From positions 1 to 6,196 of the forward strand of contig WQST01000145.1 of the NCBI GenBank assembly GCA_009787745.1: 6,196 bases of DNA, read 5' to 3'. Positions 1-5,138 of the stretch are shown piece after piece (positions within the stretch are counted from its first letter, which is position 1; each line of letters begins with the position of its first letter). This stretch comes from Lachnospiraceae bacterium. GTDB lineage: Bacteria > Bacillota > Clostridia > Lachnospirales > Lachnospiraceae. A program made the position numbers and the translations under genes. The notes beneath the pieces were generated by a model. The model was not told where the DNA came from and did no database searches. It worked only from the letters and a program-made list of their open reading frames with translations.

Positions 1-1
1 G

Positions 2-232
2 TTACTGGAAGTAACTGTAGAAATAAGTGCGAATGGCAGAATGATAGCGTCACGAGCGTTCTATTCATATGAAGGCGGCACTTTATCTGATGATCCCGAT
101 CCCGATAATTTGATGTTTGCAGGAATAGAAGATGATGCTGATATTATTGGCCCCCCCCCTGAGATGGTGGCGACCGAGTTCGGAGAATGGAGACTTTTAA
201 GGCGTGATAAAATTGAAACAGGAACTTTTTAG
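2..232 (+). CDS. 3' end of a probable minor prepilin/pseudopilin (partial at left edge)
   Basis: The frame is open from the left edge to a TAG at 230-232, giving about 76 residues of a protein that begins outside the window. The visible part starts with a beta-strand-like stretch (LLEVTVEISANGRMIASRAF, then YSYEGG), continues through an acidic, Asp-rich segment, reaches Gly-Pro-Pro-Pro encoded by a run of nine C, and ends in a basic tail (EWRLLRRDKIETGTF). The N-terminal prepilin signal that would prove the family lies outside the window. The prepilin call is inferred from the two prepilin genes immediately downstream and from the beta-strand-rich C-terminus. The last 29 bases overlap the start of the next gene, which is long for a coupled operon junction. 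Changing the C run by one base would alter the end of this protein (see findings). An internal ATG at 41 is unlikely to be the true start, because the frame is open and plausible before it. Confidence 0.6.
   Translation, partial: LLEVTVEISANGRMIASRAFYSYEGGTLSDDPDPDNLMFAGIEDDADIIGPPPEMVATEFGEWRLLRRDKIETGTF
151..159 (+). repeat. C9 homopolymer inside a coding region
   Basis: Nine consecutive C follow GG and precede T in otherwise AT-leaning coding sequence. In the present length the codons read GGC CCC CCC CCT, giving Gly-Pro-Pro-Pro. With eight C the gene would end at the TAA at 198-200, three bases before the GTG start of the next gene. With ten C it would stop at once at the TGA at 160-162. 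Tracts of this type are prone to slippage and also to sequencing error. Confidence 0.9.
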
Positions 233-560
233 ACGAATAAAAGAGCTGATTGGCTCTGATAGAGGTGAAACGCTTGTTGAGAGTATTGTTAGTGTGTTCA
301 TTATGGGCATTCTTTTTACGACAATTGCGATGATGATCGTTACATCTTTCAGAATGACTAACACATCGGTTGAAAGAGCTGAGGAAAATCAGGAAGAATT
401 CGTTAATCCACTGGTTTTAACCGAATTTGCAGGTGATATAATTGATATTACATTTATGATTGGCGGAATTGATGGAATAATAGCGACCCACCAAGTGGTT
501 TTTAGTGCGGAAAATGGCATTTTAGCATTTTCGCCTGACCTTGAGGAGGATGAACCGTGA
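204..560 (+). CDS. PilV-like minor type IV prepilin
   Basis: Encodes a 118-residue minor pilin-type protein, expected to be inserted in the membrane and, after processing by prepilin peptidase, built into or used to initiate the type IV pilus. The prepilin signature is clear. A basic leader (residues 1-21, rich in K and R) ends in Gly21. The mature N-terminus is ETLVE, with the conserved Glu at mature position 5 (residue 26), followed by a hydrophobic helix at about residues 27-48. The globular part is short (about residues 50-118) and very acidic at its end (DLEEDEP). The start is GTG at 204, preceded by GGAG at 189-192 with an 11-base gap; no better start precedes the leader. The gene overlaps the previous one by 29 bases and the next one by four (GTGA), so translation is probably coupled. 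The usual +1 Phe or Met is Glu here. The PilV label rests on order and on the TLVE(S) signature, so exact naming is uncertain. Confidence 0.85.
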   Translation: MIKLKQELFRRIKELIGSDRGETLVESIVSVFIMGILFTTIAMMIVTSFRMTNTSVERAEENQEEFVNPLVLTEFAGDIIDITFMIGGIDGIIATHQVVFSAENGILAFSPDLEEDEP

Positions 561-1063
561 AGAAACTATATAAATGTAATAAGGGTTTAACATTAGTAGA
601 ACTGATGGTAAGTTTGGCCGTATTTATGGTCGTTATTACGACTGTTACGGCAGTCCTTATTCCGATACCGAGATTATATGCCAGATCAGTTGAGTTATCG
701 GAGTGGAATACATTGCTTGATAATGTCGCGAATGTAATGATTGCGGATTTATCAAGAGCAACGGAATCTCTTATAATCAATGTTGGCTTTCCGCCGGATA
801 TAATATTGATTAATATCGAAAATATTGATATACCATATACTGTTGTTGACGGTATCCTAATCAGAGACGGACTACAGGTATTACCTAGAGAATATTATCG
901 TGACAGAAGTGTCAGTTTTGAGTTAAGAAATACAGATTTAGAAGGAAACGCGCTTCCGTTCGAGTCCTACATCCTAAACGTAAGAATAATATCGAATAGG
1001 GATGGCAGCGTTATGGAAAGGGATTACGCGGTACGGCCGCTTGTTCTTAATCAGTATGGTTAA
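557..1063 (+). CDS. PilW-like minor type IV prepilin
   Basis: Encodes a 168-residue prepilin. A short basic leader (residues 1-10) ends in Gly10 and is followed by LTLVELMVSLAVF, the classic type IV prepilin N-terminus with Glu at mature position 5 (residue 15). The hydrophobic helix runs to about residue 37. The remainder is a mixed, beta-rich globular domain ending in alternating strands (YILNVRIIS, then ERDYAVRPLVL), as in PilW/PilJ-type minor pilins and in GspJ-like pseudopilins. It has no Cys in the mature part, so no disulfide loop. The GTG start at 557 overlaps the preceding stop as GTGA and has a strong ribosome site (GAGGAGG, 543-549) seven bases upstream, so its translation is likely coupled to the previous gene. 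It is the last gene of the prepilin group, and about 257 non-coding bases follow. Which minor pilin it corresponds to is inferred. Confidence 0.88.
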   Translation: MKKLYKCNKGLTLVELMVSLAVFMVVITTVTAVLIPIPRLYARSVELSEWNTLLDNVANVMIADLSRATESLIINVGFPPDIILINIENIDIPYTVVDGILIRDGLQVLPREYYRDRSVSFELRNTDLEGNALPFESYILNVRIISNRDGSVMERDYAVRPLVLNQYG

Positions 1064-1075
1064 TTATATGTCGTC

Positions 1076-1140
1076 CTGAGCGTAAGCGAAGGACTTCATG
1101 TTCATTCTTGCAAAGCTGAGATTCTTCGCCTATGGCTCAG
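1076..1140. repeat. Imperfect inverted repeat, degenerate dispersed extragenic palindrome
   Basis: The left arm CTGAGCGTAAGCGAAG (1076-1091) and the right arm CTTCGCCTATGGCTCAG (1124-1140) pair over two blocks of six (CTGAGC/GCTCAG and GCGAAG/CTTCGC) around a mismatched centre, leaving a 32-base loop. A second CTGAG at 1116-1120 could pair with the same right arm to make a smaller hairpin. The left arm with its flank (GTCGTCCTGAGCG...GCGAAGGA) resembles, from memory, the CATCCTGAGCGAAGCGAAGGAT-type intergenic repeats dispersed in several bacterial genomes. No T-run follows the hairpin, so it does not look like an intrinsic terminator for the prepilin genes. Confidence 0.6.
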
Positions 1141-1220
1141 AAGGAGATGATTGCGGGCATGAATTGGGTATGAATAGTAACACAGGTTATCGAAATAGCA
1201 TATAAATAGGAAAAAAGTAC

Positions 1221-1249
1221 TTGTTTTTATGATTTTACTATGATATTAT
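1221..1249 (+). promoter_or_regulatory. Sigma-A-type promoter of pilD-pilMN-pilO
   Basis: TTGTTT at 1221-1226 and TATTAT at 1244-1249 are separated by exactly 17 bases. TG at 1241-1242, one base before the -10, gives an extended -10 (TGATATTAT). Transcription would start near 1256, leaving a leader of about 65 bases before pilD. This places pilD, pilMN and pilO in a unit that can be expressed separately from the prepilin genes upstream. Confidence 0.65.
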
Positions 1250-1253
1250 GTAC

Positions 1254-1267
1254 ATAACAATTGTTAT
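1254..1267. promoter_or_regulatory. 14-bp perfect palindrome at the predicted transcription start (candidate operator)
   Basis: ATAACAATTGTTAT equals its own reverse complement. It begins five bases after the -10 box, so it covers the expected +1 position, a typical site for a dimeric repressor. A second perfect palindrome, TGCTTAAGCA, lies three bases further on (1271-1280). The binding protein cannot be named. Confidence 0.45.
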
Positions 1268-1288
1268 TTTTGCTTAAGCAGTCTGATA

Positions 1289-1311
1289 CTTTTGGCTAAT
1301 TTCACTAAAAG
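1289..1311 (+). other. Small hairpin in the pilD leader
   Basis: CTTTTGG (1289-1295) can pair with CTAAAAG (1305-1311) over seven base pairs including one G-U, with a nine-base loop. It ends nine bases before the pilD ATG, where a ribosome site would normally lie. No recognisable purine-rich Shine-Dalgarno sequence is present there. This may limit pilD translation, but a weak stem of this size can also arise by chance. Confidence 0.3.
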
Positions 1312-1320
1312 ACCAACATA

Positions 1321-2076
1321 ATGGAACATATAATACTATATATAGCGGTTTTTACCTTCGGAATATTCATTGGAAGCTTTTTGAATGTTTGTATACTGCG
1401 CCTTCCCTTGAAGCAGGAAATCGTCGTCGAACGCTCACATTGCTTTACTTGCGGAAATGTTCTTAAGTGGTATGAACTTTTTCCGATATTCAGTTTCCTT
1501 ATTCAGAAAGGGCATTGCCGAAACTGCGATGCGAAATTATCATGGCAATACCCGCTCGTGGAAACAGCCTGCGGCATTAGTTATATCCTGATTTTTATGC
1601 GCCACGGCTTCACGCATACCACGGTTATATATAGTTTGTGCGCTTCGGTTTTGCTCGTTATTGCGGTGATTGACTGGCGTACATTTGAGATACCTCTAGG
1701 GCTTAATATTTGTATTGCGGTACTTGGCATAGTTAATTTATTTTTTGACTTAAGTAATTGGCTTGATTATTTGCTCGGCGCGATTGCTGTCAGCGGTTTG
1801 TTTTTACTTATCTACCTTGTCACCAAAGGGCGCGGTATTGGGGGCGGAGATGTTAAGCTGATGGCGGCGGCAGGGTTATTGCTCGGTTTGGAAGGGGTTA
1901 TCCTTTCGCTTATGATCGGTGCGGTGGCAGGCTCGGTAATACATTTATTACTAATGAAATATAAGGGAAAAGACCATGTCCTTGCTTTTGGCCCTTATCT
2001 AACGGCCGGTATTTTTATAACAATGCTTTATGGCAAAGAAATAGTAGTTTGGTATTTAAGTTGGTTTGGGATATGA
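1321..2076 (+). CDS. pilD: Type IV prepilin peptidase / N-methyltransferase PilD
   Basis: A 251-residue, multi-pass membrane aspartic protease (family A24). It removes prepilin leaders after Gly and methylates the new N-terminus, and the two prepilins upstream are its expected substrates. Near the N-terminus is GSFLNVCILRLP (residues 18-29). The cytoplasmic methylase-associated segment has two CxxC pairs (C41/C44 and C66/C69) ending in SWQYPLVE (74-81). The two catalytic aspartates are D118 (in VIDWRTFEIP) and D177 in the GGGD motif (GRGIGGGDVKLM). Several hydrophobic helices follow. The length is that of a full bifunctional enzyme. The ATG at 1321 puts the first helix at the usual distance, but no clear ribosome site precedes it. 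A promoter lies about 70 bases upstream. A perfect palindrome spans the stop codon. Confidence 0.96.
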   Translation: MEHIILYIAVFTFGIFIGSFLNVCILRLPLKQEIVVERSHCFTCGNVLKWYELFPIFSFLIQKGHCRNCDAKLSWQYPLVETACGISYILIFMRHGFTHTTVIYSLCASVLLVIAVIDWRTFEIPLGLNICIAVLGIVNLFFDLSNWLDYLLGAIAVSGLFLLIYLVTKGRGIGGGDVKLMAAAGLLLGLEGVILSLMIGAVAGSVIHLLLMKYKGKDHVLAFGPYLTAGIFITMLYGKEIVVWYLSWFGI

Positions 2077-2090
2077 TGAATCATCATATC
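2070..2090. promoter_or_regulatory. Perfect inverted repeat spanning the pilD stop codon
   Basis: GATATGATGA (2070-2079) and TCATCATATC (2081-2090) are exact reverse complements around a single central base. The TGA stop of pilD (2074-2076) lies inside the left arm, and the right arm ends 24 bases before the pilMN ATG. As DNA it looks like a dimer-binding site. As RNA it would form an eight-pair, AU-rich stem with a five-base loop. No T-run follows, so it is not a terminator. Confidence 0.5.
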
Positions 2091-2114
2091 GGCCCCCGAA
2101 GGAAGGGATAACAT

Positions 2115-3797
2115 ATGGCTCAATCCAATATCTCCATTTATATTACGGATAATTCAATTCGTATCGCCGAAATCAAAAAGAGCAACAGCTCGATGCAAGT
2201 AGCGAATGCATTTATCATTCCGACTCCGCCGGGCAGCTTTGAAGACGGAATGATTACAAATGTGGAAAAGGTCGCCGCGGCGATATCCGAAGCGATCGGC
2301 GACAAAAAACCAAAACTTTATTTTACGGTTTATTCACGGCGAATCGCGGCGAAGGAAATAGACGTTCCCTATATTAAAAAGCTTGACGCGCTCACAGAAA
2401 TGGTGAATGCGAACGTTGATGAATACTTCCCGATGAACAATTTGGATGAGTATATCATCCGTTATTCTATCCTCAATACGATTACCCATGAGGACGGGCG
2501 CAAAACCTATCATCTATGTGTCTATGCGATGATGGAAGATTTAGTTACTTCATATCATGAACTGGCGAAAGCGCTGAAACTGCCGCTGGCAAGTATTGAT
2601 TATCAAATCAACAGCCTTTATCATTTAGCACAATGGCAGAACCGGCACGGGACATCGCTGGTATTACAAATCGACGGAAATGTTACCCATATATCTATTT
2701 TCCATGATCGGGCGCAGTTGTTCAGGCGTTCTGTTCCTTACGGTGTCGATACTTTGGCACAGACTTTTGCGGCGAGCAAGGATTTAAACGAAGAGAAAGC
2801 ATTGGCAATTTTACTCAATGAAAAAGACTCGGAAGCAGTCCTCAAAAAAGCGGGGGCTTACCATAGTGTCGCGGCTTTGCGCCATGAAGTCAGCGCCGCC
2901 CTCATTGATGATTATTTGTCTAAAGATGAATTTCAGGATTTGATGCAAGATTACATGGCGGCGATAACACGTGTTATTGATTTCTTTCTGAGTAAAAATA
3001 ACGACATTCATATTGAGAAGGTAAAAGTAATCGGCTGGGGTGTCAAGATATCCCATATTGATGAAATGCTTAATAAATCATTGGGTATGGAAGTCGAATT
3101 ACTTAAGCGTTTGAGCGGCATCCATATCTTAGGGCGGAGAAAAATTGCGAAGATTTCATTGGATGACCTGACGAATTTCTTGCCGAATATCGGGGCGATT
3201 ATTAAGCCGCTGGATTTTCGGATTGCGGAGAAGGCCAGCTTTACGAAAGGCGGGATCGGTTATGGTTTATTCATTGCCCTGAATATTATCGCCGCGCTTG
3301 GGGTAGGCGGTGTGATTGCTTTTATTTATTGGCAGCAGGCATTGCTTGAACAGGACAAATTAGCGTTAACAAGAGCAATTTCAAGTATTCGCTATGCGGA
3401 AGATAAATATAATGAATATATTGCGGCGAATGAATACTATAACAAAGTTATTGATTTTGATGCTTCGACACGCAATGAAAATGAAGCTCTTATTAATTTG
3501 ATTCAGACCTTAGAAGAGATAATGCCAAGCGGTGTAGGTATTCAAAACTTACAAGCAGGCAATGGAATTGTTGAATTGGCAATGCGCTCAGCCAGCGGTA
3601 AAGCAGGAGTTGCTCTTTTAATTATGGAGCTTAAGAAGATTTCTTGGATTGATGAAATTTGGACGGTCAGTGTATCAGATGGATATGATGAATTGAATAA
3701 TGTAGAAACGATTTTCCCGATTAGTTTTACAATATCCAATGAACTTTTAGAAGCTCTCGAAAATGCTTCTTCTGAACAAGCGGAGGAGGGTGAATAA
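2115..3797 (+). CDS. pilMN: PilM-PilN fusion protein of the type IV pilus alignment complex
   Basis: A 560-residue protein joining two pilus assembly components that are usually separate. Residues 1 to about 365 match the cytoplasmic actin-like PilM fold, with strands at IYITDNSIRIAEI (8-20) and LVLQIDGNVTHISIF (182-196), then RRSVPYG (204-210) and VIGWGV (305-310). Residues from about 366 form PilN: a single membrane helix at about 381-405, a probable coiled coil at about 406-447, and an extracytoplasmic ferredoxin-like domain with the typical LIQTLEEIMPSGVGIQNL and ISWIDEIWTVSVS segments. An acidic tail ends the protein. In separate proteins, a short N-terminal peptide of PilN docks on PilM; here the link is covalent. 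The residues that normally bind nucleotide phosphates are altered (see findings). The ATG at 2115 has AAGGAAGGG (2099-2107) seven bases upstream. The stop overlaps the pilO ATG by one base (TAATG). A PilMN fusion is, as I recall, also described in Clostridioides difficile. Confidence 0.92.
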   Translation: MAQSNISIYITDNSIRIAEIKKSNSSMQVANAFIIPTPPGSFEDGMITNVEKVAAAISEAIGDKKPKLYFTVYSRRIAAKEIDVPYIKKLDALTEMVNANVDEYFPMNNLDEYIIRYSILNTITHEDGRKTYHLCVYAMMEDLVTSYHELAKALKLPLASIDYQINSLYHLAQWQNRHGTSLVLQIDGNVTHISIFHDRAQLFRRSVPYGVDTLAQTFAASKDLNEEKALAILLNEKDSEAVLKKAGAYHSVAALRHEVSAALIDDYLSKDEFQDLMQDYMAAITRVIDFFLSKNNDIHIEKVKVIGWGVKISHIDEMLNKSLGMEVELLKRLSGIHILGRRKIAKISLDDLTNFLPNIGAIIKPLDFRIAEKASFTKGGIGYGLFIALNIIAALGVGGVIAFIYWQQALLEQDKLALTRAISSIRYAEDKYNEYIAANEYYNKVIDFDASTRNENEALINLIQTLEEIMPSGVGIQNLQAGNGIVELAMRSASGKAGVALLIMELKKISWIDEIWTVSVSDGYDELNNVETIFPISFTISNELLEALENASSEQAEEGE

Positions 3798-4912
3798 TGA
3801 AAACAGGACTTAAAGAACGCGATATAAAGTTATTATTATTGTTATTGCTTGTGATTATTATTGCTTTGCCTTTTTATTTTATGATAAGACCGGGCATTGA
3901 AGAGATGGAAAAGATGCGGAATGAAATATCGGCGCTTAATACCGAAAAAAGCCGATTGGAAGCTTTCGTTGTTCAGATACCTGCATATAATGAAGCAATT
4001 ACCTCTTATACGGTAAATATTGACAGGTTACTAAGAAAGTATCCGAATAGTTTATATCAGGAAGCGTCGCTTTTGTTCATTGATGCGGTAGAAAATAATA
4101 TTCCGATGATGCTTCAAACAGTTTCTTTTAGTGAAGTTTTGTATCAGGAGATCAGCCCTTTACCGGAAGAAGCGGCGTTAGAAGATGTTACCGCCGAAAG
4201 CGGTGAGTACGTGTTAAATATCGGAGACGATTTAAATGGCATTATTAATCATATGAACTTCACTTATTTCGTCGGATATAATGAATTTAAAGAGTTCCTT
4301 ACGATGGTCAAAAATAATAATGAACGTCTGGTAATAAGCCGTATAACGGCAGCTTTTAATGCCGAAGCGCAACTCATTACAGGTGATTTTACAATGACTT
4401 CATACGGTATCTACAGTTCGAAGCGCCCCCCTGTAATAACTAATTCTCCGGCACTTGAGCTGGGAACCGCGAATATTTTCGAAGGCGGTGAGGGTGTCGC
4501 GGCACAAGAAGACGTCCGTCCCGACATATTCGTCCGCGCCCTCCCCGTCGGCTTAGGCAGTCACACCGTATCAGTCGGGCGTTCCAATGACATGAGCGGA
4601 TTAACATACATCGGAAGCGAATTAAACGACGTATCAGAAGTAACCATCACTCTGACGGGAGAGTTTGGCGAATATACCGCCGCCTATAGTGTTAACGACA
4701 CGGAATACACAGGCGAACCTGTGGTTATCACCAAGAAAGGCAATCTGAATATCGAGATATTCAGTTCAAGGCGAAGCGGTGCTGACGACAATGTCGGAGT
4801 AGTGCTGACGGTCGTCAATGAAACAGACACATACGTAAATGTCAAAGTATTCAGCGACGACGACGATAGTCCGCGGGTGATTATTGATTCGTGGGGGGAT
4901 GTAAGGTATTAA
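3797..4912 (+). CDS. pilO: PilO-like pilus assembly protein with a large extra C-terminal domain
   Basis: A 371-residue protein whose first part is a typical PilO. It has a short cytoplasmic N-terminus, a membrane helix at about residues 9-31 (Leu/Ile-rich), a predicted coiled coil at about 33-80 and an extracytoplasmic alpha/beta domain to about 208. Together with the PilN part of the preceding protein it should form the membrane-anchored heterodimer that aligns the pilus machine. Ordinary PilO is about 200 residues. Here about 160 more follow: a loop (about 211-240), then a beta-strand-rich domain (about 241-371) without Cys, rich in Thr, Val, Gly and Asp, including a DDDD run (354-357). 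This extension has visibly higher GC and more C-ending codons than the PilO part. The ATG at 3797 has a very strong ribosome site (GGAGGAGGG, 3782-3790) and overlaps the pilMN stop by one base, so translation is probably coupled. An intrinsic terminator follows 39 bases after the stop. The function of the extension is not recognised. Confidence 0.85.
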   Translation: MKTGLKERDIKLLLLLLLVIIIALPFYFMIRPGIEEMEKMRNEISALNTEKSRLEAFVVQIPAYNEAITSYTVNIDRLLRKYPNSLYQEASLLFIDAVENNIPMMLQTVSFSEVLYQEISPLPEEAALEDVTAESGEYVLNIGDDLNGIINHMNFTYFVGYNEFKEFLTMVKNNNERLVISRITAAFNAEAQLITGDFTMTSYGIYSSKRPPVITNSPALELGTANIFEGGEGVAAQEDVRPDIFVRALPVGLGSHTVSVGRSNDMSGLTYIGSELNDVSEVTITLTGEFGEYTAAYSVNDTEYTGEPVVITKKGNLNIEIFSSRRSGADDNVGVVLTVVNETDTYVNVKVFSDDDDSPRVIIDSWGDVRY

Positions 4913-4951
4913 AGCCTAATAATTACTGTTCGATATAACAATTTTATGCAC

Positions 4952-4993
4952 AAAATCAAAACCCTGCGGCGGTTGCGGCAGGGTTTTGATTTT
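4952..4993. terminator. Bidirectional intrinsic terminator after pilO
   Basis: AAAATCAAAACCCTGC (4952-4967) and GCAGGGTTTTGATTTT (4978-4993) are perfect reverse complements, a 16-bp stem with a ten-base loop. The GC-rich CCCTGC/GCAGGG core next to A and T tracts gives a U-rich 3' side on either strand. It ends the pilD-pilMN-pilO transcript and insulates topA. Confidence 0.9.
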
Positions 4994-5069
4994 GATAAAT
5001 ATATCACATTATCACGGTTAGCATTCATATTCCCAAACATATTTCAAAATAAAATTTTCACTCTCCCTC

Positions 5070-5098
5070 TTGCATCTTCCAAAATAATAGTGTATAGT
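5070..5098 (+). promoter_or_regulatory. Sigma-A-type promoter of topA
   Basis: TTGCAT at 5070-5075 and TATAGT at 5093-5098 are separated by exactly 17 bases. Transcription would start near 5105, leaving a leader of only about 35 bases. The promoter sits between the preceding terminator and topA, so topA is probably transcribed independently of the pilus genes. Confidence 0.65.
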
Positions 5099-5102
5099 CA
5101 AT

Positions 5103-5129
5103 CTCGTTGAATGTATCTTATTCAATGAG
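5103..5129 (+). other. 5'-UTR hairpin that takes in part of the topA ribosome site
   Basis: CTCGTTGAAT (5103-5112) pairs with ATTCAATGAG (5120-5129) over ten base pairs, one of them G-U, with the seven-base loop GTATCTT. The right side includes the first three bases of the Shine-Dalgarno sequence GAGGAG (5127-5132), which lies six bases before the topA ATG. The stem starts at, or just before, the predicted start of the transcript, so the exact 5' end decides how much of it can form. Confidence 0.5.
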
Positions 5130-5138
5130 GAGTATGTA

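Noticed and set aside
502..780. Open frame on the minus strand across the two prepilin genes
   Set aside because: It lies opposite two well-supported prepilin genes, has no recognisable product and no ribosome site, and is a frame shadow.
1076..1140. Intrinsic terminator after the prepilin genes
   Set aside because: The dyad has a 32-base loop and is followed by mixed sequence with no T-run.
1064..1320. A c-di-GMP riboswitch before pilD, as found at some clostridial pilus operons
   Set aside because: I see none of the conserved c-di-GMP riboswitch sequence blocks, and the leader after the predicted start is only about 65 bases.
2811..3056. Open frame on the minus strand inside pilMN
   Set aside because: It is wholly antisense to the PilM domain and has no family features.
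4890..4897. G6 run near the 3' end of pilO as a second phase-variation tract
   Set aside because: Six G is too short to stand out, and slippage there would change only the last few residues.
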